Assembly (NCBI RefSeq): GCF_016918855.1 | Contig: NZ_JADKYB010000008.1 | Span: 1 to 64,000 of the forward strand | Source: Actinacidiphila acididurans | GTDB lineage: Bacteria > Actinomycetota > Actinomycetes > Streptomycetales > Streptomycetaceae | Direction of reading: 5' to 3' | DNA length: 64,000 nt | Shown: positions 56,205 to 64,000 of the stretch, piece by piece | Layout of the letters: the number at the start of each line of letters is the position of its first letter | Numbering within the stretch: position 1 is the stretch's first letter | Notes under the pieces: generated by a model | The model's database searches: none | Seen by the model: the letters and a program-made list of their open reading frames with translations, nothing else | Told to the model about the DNA's origin: nothing | Program-made: the position numbers and the translations under genes

Positions 56205-59200
56205 ATGGGCGCAGGCGGGTTCACGCACCTGCACGCGGTCTCCGGGTTCTCGCTGCGGTACGGAGCGGGGCACGCGCAGGACCTGGCGGAGCGGGCGGCC
56301 GAGCGCGGCCTGGACGCGCTGGCGCTGACCGACCGGGACACCGTGGCCGGGGTGGTCCGCTTCGCCAAGGCGTGCGAGCGCGTCGGGGTGCGGCCCCTGT
56401 TCGGCGCGGACCTGGCCGTGCCCGGGTACGAGGACGGCCCTGGCGAGCGCCCGGACGGCCGTACGGGCACCCGGCGCGGACCTGTGCGTGGCGGCGCCTT
56501 CGTGGACGAGAGCGCTCCCCGGGCCGTCTTCCTCGCCCGGGACCGGGCGGGCTGGGCCGCGCTGTGCCGGCTGATCTCGGCCGCGCACCGCGGCGCGGAC
56601 CGGTCCTCGCCGGGCGGACCCCGCCCCCGCCTGGATTGGGCCGACCTGACCGCGGACCCCCGGACCGTACCGGGCCTGTTCGTCCTGCTCGGCCCGGATT
56701 CCGAGGCCGGCCGCGCACTGTCGGCCGGCCGCCCCGACCGGGCCGCCCGCCTCCTCGCGCCCTGGCGGGAGCTGTTCGGCGCCGCGCTGCGGCTGGAGGT
56801 CGTCTGCCACAACCGGCAGGGCACCGGTCCCGGCTCGCTGCGGCTGGCCGCCCGTACCCTCGCCTTCGCCGCCGACCAGGGCGTCACCGCGGTGCTCAGC
56901 AACGCCGTGCGCTACCCCGACCCGGACCAGGGCGAGGTCGCCGATGTCCTGGACGCCGCCCGCCGGCTGATCCCCATCGACGTGCGCCGGCCCGAGCGCC
57001 TGGACAACGGCGAGCGCTGGCTCAAGGGCGCCACCGACATGGCCAGGATCGCCGAGCGGATCGCCGAGGCCGCGGGGCAGGGGCGGGCCGCCGCGCACCA
57101 GCTGCTGCGCGCGACCGAGGAGACCGCCGCGGCCTGCGCGGTGGAACCCGGCGACGACCTGGGCATCGGCCGCCCGCACTTCCCCGAGCCCGACACCGTG
57201 GGCGGCGGCGTCCGCGACGCCGACCGGGTGCTGCACGCCCGCTGCACGGCCGGCCTGATCCGCCGGGGTCACGCCCACCGGGGCCGTTACTGGCGGCGCA
57301 TGGAGGCCGAGCTCGACGTCATCCGCCGGCTGGACTACGCCCCGTACTTCCTCACCGTCGGCCAGGTCGTCGAGGACATCCGGACGCTGGGGGTACGGGT
57401 GGCCGCCCGCGGCTCGGGCGCCGGCTCGCTGGTCAACCACCTGCTCGGCATCGCCACCGCCGACCCCGTCGAGCACGGCCTGCTCATGGAGCGCTTCCTG
57501 TCCGTCCGCCGCAGGGAGCTGCCCGACATCGACATCGACGTGGAGTCCGCCCGCCGGATCGAGGTCTACCACGCGATCTTCGAGCGGTTCGGCGCCGAAC
57601 GCGTCGCCACTGTGGCGATGCCCGAGACCTACCGGGTCCGGCACGCCATCCGCGACGTGGGCGCCGCCCTCGGCATGGACCCGGTGGTCGTCGACCGGCT
57701 GGCCAAGTCCTTCCCGCACATCCGCGCCAAGGACGCCCGCACCGCCCTGGCCGAGCTGCCCGAACTGCGCGCGGTGGCCGGCGAGGACCACGGCCGGCTG
57801 TGGGAGCTGGTGGAGGCGCTGGACGGCCTGCCGCGCGGGATCGCCATGCACCCGTGCGGCGTACTCCTGTCGGACGCGACCCTGCTGGACCGCACCCCGG
57901 TCATGCCCACCAGCGGCGAGGGCTTCCCCATGGCCCAGTTCGACAAGGACGACGTGGAGGACCTCGGGCTGCTCAAGCTGGACGTGCTGGGGGTACGGAT
58001 GCAGTCCGCGATGGCGCACGCGATCGGCGAGATCGAGCGGGCCACTGGCGAGCACATCGACCTGGACGAGCGGGCCCGCGCCACCGACCACGACCCGGCC
58101 ACGTACGAACTCATCCGCTCCGCCGAGACCCTGGGCTGCTTCCAGATCGAGTCGCCGGGCCAGCGCGACCTGGTGGGGCGGCTCCAGCCGGACTCCTTCC
58201 ACGACCTGGTGGTCGACATCTCGCTGTTCCGGCCCGGCCCGGTCGCCGCCGACATGGTGCGCCCCTTCATCGAGGCCCGGCACCATCGCGCCCCGGTCCG
58301 CTACCCGCACCCGGACCTGGCCGACGTGCTGCGCGAGACCTACGGCGTGGTGGTCTTCCACGAACAGGTGATCAAGATCTTCCACGTGATGACGGACTGC
58401 GGCCTGGCGGTGGCCGACGAGCAGCGCCGCGCGCTGTCCGACCCGGACCGGCAGGGACAGGTGATGGCCTGGTTCGGCGCCCGGGCCCGGGCCCGCGGCT
58501 ACGCGCCCGAGGAGATCCGCCGCACCTGGGAGATCCTGGCCGCGTTCGGCAGCTACGGCTTCTGCAAGGCGCACGCCGTCGCCTTCGCGGTGCCCACCTA
58601 CCAGTCGGCCTGGCTCAAGGCGCACCGGCCGGCGGCCTTCTACGCCGGGTTGCTCACCCACGACCCCGGCATGTATCCCAAGCGGCTGCTGCTCGCCGAC
58701 GCCAGGCGGCGGGGAGTGCCGGTGCTGCCGCTGGACGTCAACGCGTCCGACTCCGATTATCGAATCGAACTGGTGTCCGGAACTTGGGGGTTGCGGCTGG
58801 GGCTGGCGGACGTCCAGGGGATCACCGAGCCCGAAACCCGGCGCCTGGTGACGGGCCGGCCGTACTCCTCGCTCCAGGACTTCTGGCAGCGGGCCCGCCC
58901 CGGCCGCCCGCTGGCCGAACGACTCGCCCAGGTCGGCGCGTTGGACGCGTTCGGTGGCAATCGCCGCGACCTGCTGCTGCAGATCGCCGAACTCCACCGT
59001 CAGCGGCGGGCCAAGGGCGCCCACGAGGGCCAGCTCCCGCTGGGCGGGGACGACGGCCGCGCCGCCCCGGCCGGCCTGCCCGACCTGGACGCGAGCGAGC
59101 GCCTGGGCGCCGAGTTGGGCGTCCTCGGCCTGGACGCCTCCCGGCACCTGATGGGCGATCACCACTCCTTCCTCGCCGAACTCGGCGCGGTGCCGGCCAG

Positions 59201-59753
59201 CCGGTTGCGGGGTGTCCGGCACGGGCAGACCGTGCTGGTCGCCGGGGCCAAGGCGGCCACCCAGACCCCGCCGATCCGCTCCGGCCGCCGGGTCATCTTC
59301 ACCACCCTCGACGACGGCACCGGCCTGGTGGACTGCGCCTTCTTCGACGACAGCCACGAGGCCTGCGCCCACACCGTCTTCCACTCCTTCCTGCTGCTGG
59401 TCCGCGGCGTGGTGCAAAAGCGCGGCCCGCGCAGCCTCAGCGTGGTCGGCGCGGCCGCCTGGAACCTGGCCGAGTTGCTGGAACTGCGGCGCACCGGAGG
59501 GTTGGAGGCGGTGGCGGAACGGCTCGCCCGCGACGCCGAGGGGGCGCCCTCGGCGGCCGACGCGACCGATGAGCCCGCGGCGCGTACGGGCGCCGACGAG
59601 GACCGGGACGCTTCGGAGCGCCCGGGCGGCGACCGCCGTATTCACCTGCCCACCGGCTACGAACTCCATCCATGGGCCGACCTGCGGCCCGCCGGGGACA
59701 GCGCGCCGACCGGCCGCAAGCTGTGGCATTCCAGTCCGGGAAGCGCGGGGTGA
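56205..59753 (+). CDS. dnaE2: Error-prone DNA polymerase III alpha subunit DnaE2
   Basis: 1182 residues. The PHP domain opens FTHLHAVSGFSLRYG. The C-family polymerase domain has GSGAGSLVNHLLGI and the catalytic Asp cluster PDIDIDVES (near residue 443). The helix-hairpin-helix part is followed by a C-terminal OB fold (VIFTTLDDGTGLVDCAFF). DnaE2 performs damage-induced mutagenic synthesis. ATG 56205 has GGGAGG 6 bases upstream; GTG 56181 is unlikely. An SOS box lies upstream. No imuA/imuB-type partner gene is adjacent. Confidence 0.93.
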   Translation: MGAGGFTHLHAVSGFSLRYGAGHAQDLAERAAERGLDALALTDRDTVAGVVRFAKACERVGVRPLFGADLAVPGYEDGPGERPDGRTGTRRGPVRGGAFVDESAPRAVFLARDRAGWAALCRLISAAHRGADRSSPGGPRPRLDWADLTADPRTVPGLFVLLGPDSEAGRALSAGRPDRAARLLAPWRELFGAALRLEVVCHNRQGTGPGSLRLAARTLAFAADQGVTAVLSNAVRYPDPDQGEVADVLDAARRLIPIDVRRPERLDNGERWLKGATDMARIAERIAEAAGQGRAAAHQLLRATEETAAACAVEPGDDLGIGRPHFPEPDTVGGGVRDADRVLHARCTAGLIRRGHAHRGRYWRRMEAELDVIRRLDYAPYFLTVGQVVEDIRTLGVRVAARGSGAGSLVNHLLGIATADPVEHGLLMERFLSVRRRELPDIDIDVESARRIEVYHAIFERFGAERVATVAMPETYRVRHAIRDVGAALGMDPVVVDRLAKSFPHIRAKDARTALAELPELRAVAGEDHGRLWELVEALDGLPRGIAMHPCGVLLSDATLLDRTPVMPTSGEGFPMAQFDKDDVEDLGLLKLDVLGVRMQSAMAHAIGEIERATGEHIDLDERARATDHDPATYELIRSAETLGCFQIESPGQRDLVGRLQPDSFHDLVVDISLFRPGPVAADMVRPFIEARHHRAPVRYPHPDLADVLRETYGVVVFHEQVIKIFHVMTDCGLAVADEQRRALSDPDRQGQVMAWFGARARARGYAPEEIRRTWEILAAFGSYGFCKAHAVAFAVPTYQSAWLKAHRPAAFYAGLLTHDPGMYPKRLLLADARRRGVPVLPLDVNASDSDYRIELVSGTWGLRLGLADVQGITEPETRRLVTGRPYSSLQDFWQRARPGRPLAERLAQVGALDAFGGNRRDLLLQIAELHRQRRAKGAHEGQLPLGGDDGRAAPAGLPDLDASERLGAELGVLGLDASRHLMGDHHSFLAELGAVPASRLRGVRHGQTVLVAGAKAATQTPPIRSGRRVIFTTLDDGTGLVDCAFFDDSHEACAHTVFHSFLLLVRGVVQKRGPRSLSVVGAAAWNLAELLELRRTGGLEAVAERLARDAEGAPSAADATDEPAARTGADEDRDASERPGGDRRIHLPTGYELHPWADLRPAGDSAPTGRKLWHSSPGSAG

Positions 59754-59851
59754 CGGGCCGCCGGTGACGGGCCGCCGTACTCGAGGCGAAGTGCCGGCGT
59801 GGCCGGGGCGGGTGCCGGCGGGTGCGAAGCCGGCGCAAGGACGCGGATTTT

Positions 59852-59896
59852 TTACCCGCAAGTAACTGGTCAGGTCTTGCTACTCGTGCGTAACTT
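59852..59896 (+). promoter_or_regulatory. Paired operator-like sites over the lipase promoter
   Basis: TTAC-N6-GTAA at 59852-59865 and CTAC-N6-GTAA at 59880-59893 share a 14-base layout and are 28 bases apart. TGGTCA (59867-59872) and TAACTT (59891-59896), 18 bases apart, are a plausible -35/-10. The second site would cover the -10. TetR-family regulators of lipid genes often bind palindromes of this kind; the regulator here is unknown. Confidence 0.55.
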
Positions 59897-59914
59897 GGCA
59901 TGAGCCCAGCAATG

Positions 59915-59928
59915 GTGATCCGGATCAC
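59915..59928. promoter_or_regulatory. CRP-like palindrome before the lipase
   Basis: GTGATCCGGATCAC is a perfect 14-base palindrome with the GTGA-N6-TCAC half-sites of CRP-family regulators. It lies about 20 bases after the proposed -10 and 123 bases before the lipase start, a position that would favour repression of the promoter above. Confidence 0.55.
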
Positions 59929-60050
59929 AGGGCGTGGTGCGTCCGCTCACGGTCCGGCCGGTCCGACCTGGCCGGCCCTCCCGACCTGATTCCTGCTGCT
60001 TCACCCTGCTTCCACCCCACTTCCACCTCTTCCATGCGTGAGGAGTTCAT

Positions 60051-60968
60051 ATGAGGCTGCCCTGGAAGCGGCTGCTGGCCGTCTTCTCCCTCGCGGTCGC
60101 GACCGCCGTGGTGCCCGCCACGGCCGCGTCCGCAACCCAAACCGCGTCAATGGCGTCGCACGCGACCATGGCGTCGGCCACGTCCGTCACGTCCGCCACC
60201 ACTGCGCCGTCCAGCGGCTGGAACGACTTCTCCTGCCGGCCCTCCGCCCAGCACCCGCGCCCCGTCGTCCTGGTGCACGGCACCTTCGCCAACGGCAGCG
60301 ACAACTGGCTGGTCCTCGCGCCCTATCTGGTCGACCGCGGCTACTGCGTCTTCTCCTTCGACTACGGCATGCTGCCCGGCGAGAGCCTCATCGGCGGCCT
60401 GGGACCGATCGCCGATTCCGCCGGGCAACTGGCCGCCTTCACCGACCAGGTGCTGGCCGCCACCCACGCCGCCAAGGTCGACATCGTCGGCCACTCCCAG
60501 GGCGGCATGATGCCCCGCTACTACCTGAAGTTCCTCGGCGGCGCCGCCAAGGTGAACGCCCTGGTCGCCCTCGCCCCCGACAACCACGGCACCACGCTGG
60601 ACGGACTGACCGCCCTGCTGCCGTACTTCCCCGGCGCCGCGGACTTCCTGAGCGCCAATACCCCCGGGCTGACCGACCAGGTGGCCGGCTCGGCCTTCCT
60701 GCGCACCCTCAACGCGGGCGGCGACACCGTGCCCGGCGTGCACTACACGGTGATCTCGACGATCTACGACGAGGTCGTCACGCCCTACACCTCGCAGGCG
60801 CTCTCCGGCCCCGACGTGCACAACGTGGTGCTCCAGGACCTGTGCGCGGTCGACGTCTCCGAGCACGTGACGATCGGCCTGACCGACCGGATCGCGTTCC
60901 ACGAGGTGGCCAACGCGCTCGACCCTGCGCACGCCACGCCGACCACCTGCCTGTCCGCCCTCAGTTGA
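60051..60968 (+). CDS. Secreted lipase/esterase (alpha/beta hydrolase)
   Basis: 305 residues. The signal peptide (about 1-29: KR then a hydrophobic core ending AASA) is followed by a Ser/Thr/Ala-rich linker and the hydrolase fold. The oxyanion segment is VVLVHGTFANGSDNW and the nucleophile elbow is GHSQGG. Candidate acid and His are in IYDEVVTPY and SEHVTIGL. The family (class-2-type triacylglycerol lipases) hydrolyses ester bonds of lipids outside the cell. GAGGAG before ATG 60051. The promoter region carries several palindromes. Confidence 0.92.
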   Translation: MRLPWKRLLAVFSLAVATAVVPATAASATQTASMASHATMASATSVTSATTAPSSGWNDFSCRPSAQHPRPVVLVHGTFANGSDNWLVLAPYLVDRGYCVFSFDYGMLPGESLIGGLGPIADSAGQLAAFTDQVLAATHAAKVDIVGHSQGGMMPRYYLKFLGGAAKVNALVALAPDNHGTTLDGLTALLPYFPGAADFLSANTPGLTDQVAGSAFLRTLNAGGDTVPGVHYTVISTIYDEVVTPYTSQALSGPDVHNVVLQDLCAVDVSEHVTIGLTDRIAFHEVANALDPAHATPTTCLSALS

Positions 60969-61031
60969 TCCGAGCGGGGTCCGCCGGCCCCGTGCCGGCG
61001 GGCCGTGCCGCGGCCGTGCGATGGTGACGGC

Positions 61032-62588
61032 ATGACAGAGCCCGGCCACCGCACCACCGCCCGCGACGTCGTCGAGGCCGTCCTCGACCCGGGCAGCTGG
61101 CACGGCTGGGACCTGCCCGTCACGGTCCTGCCGGCCGACCCCGGCTACCGGGACGCCCTGCTCGCCGCCCGGCACCGCACCGGCCTGGACGAGTCGGTGA
61201 TCACCGGGGAGGGACGGATCGGCGGCCGGCGGGTGGCGCTGATGGCGGGCGAGTTCGGCTTCCTGGGCGGGTCCATCGGGGTCGCCGCCGGCACCCGGCT
61301 GGTCACCGCGGTCGAACGCGCCACCCGCGAACGGCTGCCGTTGCTGGCCACGCCCGCCTCCGGCGGCACCCGGATGCAGGAAGGGACCATCGCCTTCCTG
61401 CAGATGGTCAAGGTCACCGCCGCCATCGCCGACCACAAGGCGGCCGGCCTGCCGTACCTGGTGCACCTGCGGCACCCCACCACCGGCGGGGTGCTGGCCT
61501 CCTGGGGCTCGCTCGGCCACGTCACCTCGGCCGAACCCGGCGCCCTCATCGGCTTCCTGGGGCCGCGGGTCCACCAGGCGCTCTACGGCGACGAGTTCCC
61601 CTCCGGGGTGCAGACCGCGGAGAACCTCTACGCCCACGGCCTGCTCGACGCCGTACTGCCCACCGCTTCCCTGCCCGCCGTCGCCGCAGCCGTGCTGGAC
61701 GTGCTGTGCGGCGAGCAGGGACCGGGCGATCCCGCAGCGCCGACAACAGGCGCGTCCGATCCCGCGGCAACGGCGGAGGGTTCGACGGGTGGCTCCGGCG
61801 CGGCAGAGGGAGCCGAGGCGGGCGACACCGCCGACTCGCTGCGGCGCAGCCGGCGTCCCGGCCGGCCGGGGCTGCGCGACCTGCTGCGGCACGCGACCGC
61901 GGTCACCCCGCTCAGCGGCACCGGGGTGGGAGAACGGGATCCCGGGCTGCTGCTGGCGCTGGCCCGGTTCGGCCCGTCGCCCTGCGTCGTGCTCGGCCAC
62001 GACCGCAAGCCGCACCACGCGGAGCCCGCACCGCTCGGCCCGGCCGGGCTGCGCGAGGCCCGGCGGGGGATGCGGATCGCCGCGGACCTCGGCCTGCCGC
62101 TGCTGACCGTCATCGACACCGCGGGCGCCGCCCTGTCCCGCGCGGCCGAGGAGGGCGGCCTGGCCGCCGAGATCGCCCGCAGCCTCGCCGACCTGGTGAC
62201 CCTGCCCGCACCCACCCTGTGCCTGATCCTCGGGCAGGGCGCGGGCGGCGGGGCGCTGGCCCTGCTCCCCGCGGACCGGGTGCTCGCCGCCCGGCACGCG
62301 TGGCTGTCCCCGCTGCCGCCCGAAGGGGCCTCCGCCATCCTTTACCGCACCACTGAGCGAGCCGCGGAAATCGCCCACCAGCAGGGCATCTCCGCCCCCG
62401 CGCTGCTGGCCGCCGGCATCGTGGACGGCGTGGTCCCCGAACGCCCGGACGCCGCCGACGACCCCGAGCCGTTCCTCGCCCGGCTCGCCGCCGCGACCGG
62501 GGCCGAACTCGCCCTGCTGCGCGCCCTCGATCCGGACCGCAGGAGCGCCGCGCGCCGGGCGCGCTACCGCGGACTGGGCGAGGCCTGA
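61032..62588 (+). CDS. Fused acetyl-CoA carboxylase-type carboxyltransferase
   Basis: 518 residues. The N-terminal crotonase-fold half (AccD-like) has EFGFLGGSIGVAAG and TPASGGTRMQEG. After an Ala/Gly/Ser linker (about 225-275), the C-terminal half (AccA-like) has GLPLLTVIDTAGA and ILGQGAGGGALALLPADRVL. It moves a carboxyl group from biotin to an acyl-CoA in related enzymes. The N-terminal Cys4 zinc motif of AccD is absent. No biotin-carboxylase gene is near. No ribosome site; GATGGT lies 6 bases before ATG 61032. Confidence 0.85.
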   Translation: MTEPGHRTTARDVVEAVLDPGSWHGWDLPVTVLPADPGYRDALLAARHRTGLDESVITGEGRIGGRRVALMAGEFGFLGGSIGVAAGTRLVTAVERATRERLPLLATPASGGTRMQEGTIAFLQMVKVTAAIADHKAAGLPYLVHLRHPTTGGVLASWGSLGHVTSAEPGALIGFLGPRVHQALYGDEFPSGVQTAENLYAHGLLDAVLPTASLPAVAAAVLDVLCGEQGPGDPAAPTTGASDPAATAEGSTGGSGAAEGAEAGDTADSLRRSRRPGRPGLRDLLRHATAVTPLSGTGVGERDPGLLLALARFGPSPCVVLGHDRKPHHAEPAPLGPAGLREARRGMRIAADLGLPLLTVIDTAGAALSRAAEEGGLAAEIARSLADLVTLPAPTLCLILGQGAGGGALALLPADRVLAARHAWLSPLPPEGASAILYRTTERAAEIAHQQGISAPALLAAGIVDGVVPERPDAADDPEPFLARLAAATGAELALLRALDPDRRSAARRARYRGLGEA

Positions 62589-62689
62589 CGGGCACGTATG
62601 GGTGACCGCGGGGCCGGTCCAGGGTCGGACAGGGACCGGGCCGGAGTCCGGCGGGGGCGATTGTCAGTGGGGCATGGCACGCTACCGCC

Positions 62690-63820
62690 ATGACCACGCA
62701 CAGTGACGACCGGCAGTTCTGGGACGCGGCGGCGGCCCGGTTCGACGACGAGCCCGACCACGGCCTGCGCGACCCGCGGGTGCGCGCCGCCTGGGCCGCG
62801 CGGCTGCGCTCCTGGCTGCCCGCGGCGCCGTCGGACGTGCTGGACCTCGGCTGCGGCACGGGCAGCCTGGCCCTGCTCGCGGCGGAACAGGGCCACCGGG
62901 TCACGGCGGTGGACCGCTCCGAGCCGATGGTCGCGCTCGCCCGGGAGAAGCTGGCCGGTACCGACGCCCGGGTGCTGGTCGGCGACGCCGCCGAGCCGCC
63001 GGTCACCGGCCGGTTCGACGTGGTGCTGGTCCGGCACGTGCTGTGGGCGCTGCCCGATCCGGGCGGCGTGCTGGGCACCTGGGCGCGGCTGCTGCGGCCC
63101 GGTGGCCGACTGGTCCTGGTCGAGGGCCGATGGGGCACCGCCGACCCGGTCGGCATCACCGCCGACGCCCTCGCGGACCTCGCCGCGCCCCTCGGCGGCG
63201 CCGTCCGCATCGAACAGCTCGGCCACGACCGGGAACTGTGGGGACGCCCGGTCGACGACGAGCGGTACGCGGCGGTGGTACGCCCGGCGATACGCCCGCA
63301 GCGGCACTCCGAGATCGTCGACGTGCACCTCATCCTGCGGCGCGGCGACGAGGTGCTGCTCGCCCGCCGTGCCAACACCGGTTACGCCGACGGGCTGCTG
63401 CACGCGCCCTCCGGACACCTGGAGGACGGCGAGGACGTCAGGAGCGGCATGATCCGCGAGGCCCGCGAGGAGATCGGCGTCGAGCTGGCGCCGCAGGACC
63501 TGACCGCCGCCGTGGTCCTGCAGCACCGCGCGCCGGACGGCGGAGCCCGGATCGGCTGGTTCTTCGTCGCCCGGCACGGCGTGGGCGGCGAACCCGTCAA
63601 CCGGGAGCCGGACAAGTGCTCCGAGCTCGGCTGGTATCCGCTGGACGCCCTGCCGCACGACATGGTCGCCTACTGCCGGGCGGCCCTGGACGCCTATCGC
63701 GCCGGGCAGCCCTTCCTGCTCCATCTGCACGAGAAAGGGGACGCCATCGCCTACGACCCGGCCGGCCCGCACCGCGCGGTGCCGCTGACGGCGCCCGCTG
63801 TGCCAGGATCACGCCCATGA
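62690..63820 (+). CDS. Methyltransferase-NUDIX hydrolase fusion
   Basis: 376 residues in two domains. Residues 1-205 are a class I SAM methyltransferase with VLDLGCGTGSLALLA, AVDRSEPMV, GDAAEPPV and LRPGGRLVLVEG. Residues about 208-345 are a NUDIX domain with GHLEDGEDVRSGMIREAREEIGV. The fusion occurs in other actinomycetes. It might methylate and hydrolyse linked nucleotide substrates; the reaction is unknown. CACGCT lies 6 bases before ATG 62690, and there is no ribosome site. The stop overlaps the next ATG (ATGA). Confidence 0.9.
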   Translation: MTTHSDDRQFWDAAAARFDDEPDHGLRDPRVRAAWAARLRSWLPAAPSDVLDLGCGTGSLALLAAEQGHRVTAVDRSEPMVALAREKLAGTDARVLVGDAAEPPVTGRFDVVLVRHVLWALPDPGGVLGTWARLLRPGGRLVLVEGRWGTADPVGITADALADLAAPLGGAVRIEQLGHDRELWGRPVDDERYAAVVRPAIRPQRHSEIVDVHLILRRGDEVLLARRANTGYADGLLHAPSGHLEDGEDVRSGMIREAREEIGVELAPQDLTAAVVLQHRAPDGGARIGWFFVARHGVGGEPVNREPDKCSELGWYPLDALPHDMVAYCRAALDAYRAGQPFLLHLHEKGDAIAYDPAGPHRAVPLTAPAVPGSRP

Positions 63821-64000
63821 GCCTGGAGATCACCGTCGATCCGCACGCGGCCACCGCCCCGTACGAGCAACTGCGCGCCCAGATCGCGGAACAGGCGCGC
63901 TCCGGCCGGCTCCCGGTCGGCCACAAGCTGCCGACGGTGCGCGGCCTCGCCGAGGAGCTGGGGCTCGCCGCCAACACCGTCGCCAAGGCCTACCGCGCCC
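63817..64000 (+). CDS. GntR-family regulator, N-terminal part (cut by window end)
   Basis: 61 codons are visible. They read MSLEITVDPHAATAPYEQLR, then GRLPVGHKLPTVRGLAEELG and LAANTVAKAYR, the winged helix-turn-helix of the GntR YtrA/short-effector type. ATG 63817 overlaps the stop of the methyltransferase-NUDIX gene, so translation is coupled. The effector domain lies outside the window. Confidence 0.9.
   Translation, partial: MSLEITVDPHAATAPYEQLRAQIAEQARSGRLPVGHKLPTVRGLAEELGLAANTVAKAYRA

Noticed and set aside
55836..59861. Minus-strand frame through the whole dnaE2 gene, continuous with the F420-type oxidoreductase
   Set aside because: It is the shadow of dnaE2 codon bias. The oxidoreductase starts at 55835 with its own ribosome site.

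Overview
The window is high-GC actinomycete chromosome of the Streptomyces type (Streptomycetaceae). The evidence is strong G/C bias at codon position 3, frequent GTG/TTG starts, rare TTA codons, a DmdR/DtxR-type iron box, an actinobacterial SOS box, a SepF-like second protein (SflA type), and a conserved actinobacterial order: TPR protein, HAD phosphatase, short protein, tlyA, NAD kinase, recN, pyrG, NUDIX, and later parA, scpA, scpB, rluB, cmk, der. No tRNA, insertion sequence, prophage or CRISPR array was found. Apart from one repeat array, the window reads as core chromosome with a few accessory genes.

Layout. 1-1480: the 3' part of a 23S rRNA gene, the 5S gene and a strong terminator. 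1556-6510: a very repetitive Arg/Asp-rich TPR protein, a frameshifted DUF1015 gene and a NagD-like HAD phosphatase. 6543-12046: a siderophore-iron uptake locus. A reductase and a lipoprotein face two permeases, a 74-residue coupled small ORF and an ATPase across an iron box, and a convergent SCP2 gene closes the locus. 12189-17541: a compact operon-like run (Lys/Ala-rich protein, short protein, tlyA, nadK, recN). 17838-24967: a decayed MraY-like membrane protein, a glycosyltransferase, a GH15 enzyme on the other strand, then pyrG and NUDIX. 25281-29063: a STAND-like TPR protein with an altered P-loop, then ald. 29298-34275: parA-like gene, ribbon-helix-helix-like partner, scpA, scpB and rluB, all overlapping or closely spaced and probably serving chromosome organisation. 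34304-35790: a decayed nucleotidyltransferase with a TTA codon beside a ~600-bp intergenic repeat array. 35791-40155: tyrA, cmk, an acyltransferase and der.

40219-49541: conserved actinomycete genes (two uncharacterised proteins, Rpf-type cell-wall hydrolase, glycosyltransferase, I78-like inhibitor, PAP2 phosphatase, glutaryl-CoA dehydrogenase, SflA-type protein, and a DUF5685 protein with a Cys-rich tail). 50049-53198: an operon of two luciferase-like flavin proteins and a DUF1684 protein. 53406-64000: secreted S1 protease behind an inverted repeat, WYL regulator, F420-type oxidoreductase, SOS-controlled dnaE2, secreted lipase with operator-like sites, a fused carboxyltransferase, a methyltransferase-NUDIX fusion, and the start of a GntR regulator cut by the window end.

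The main candidates for new biology are: the decayed nucleotidyltransferase plus repeat array; the ParA/RHH pair beside ScpAB; the coupled small ORF in the siderophore operon; the catalytically decayed MraY-like protein; the Cys-tailed DUF5685 protein; and the putative operators in front of the secreted protease and lipase. Many genes have a -10-like hexamer only 6-7 bases before the start codon and no ribosome-binding site, which suggests leaderless mRNAs.
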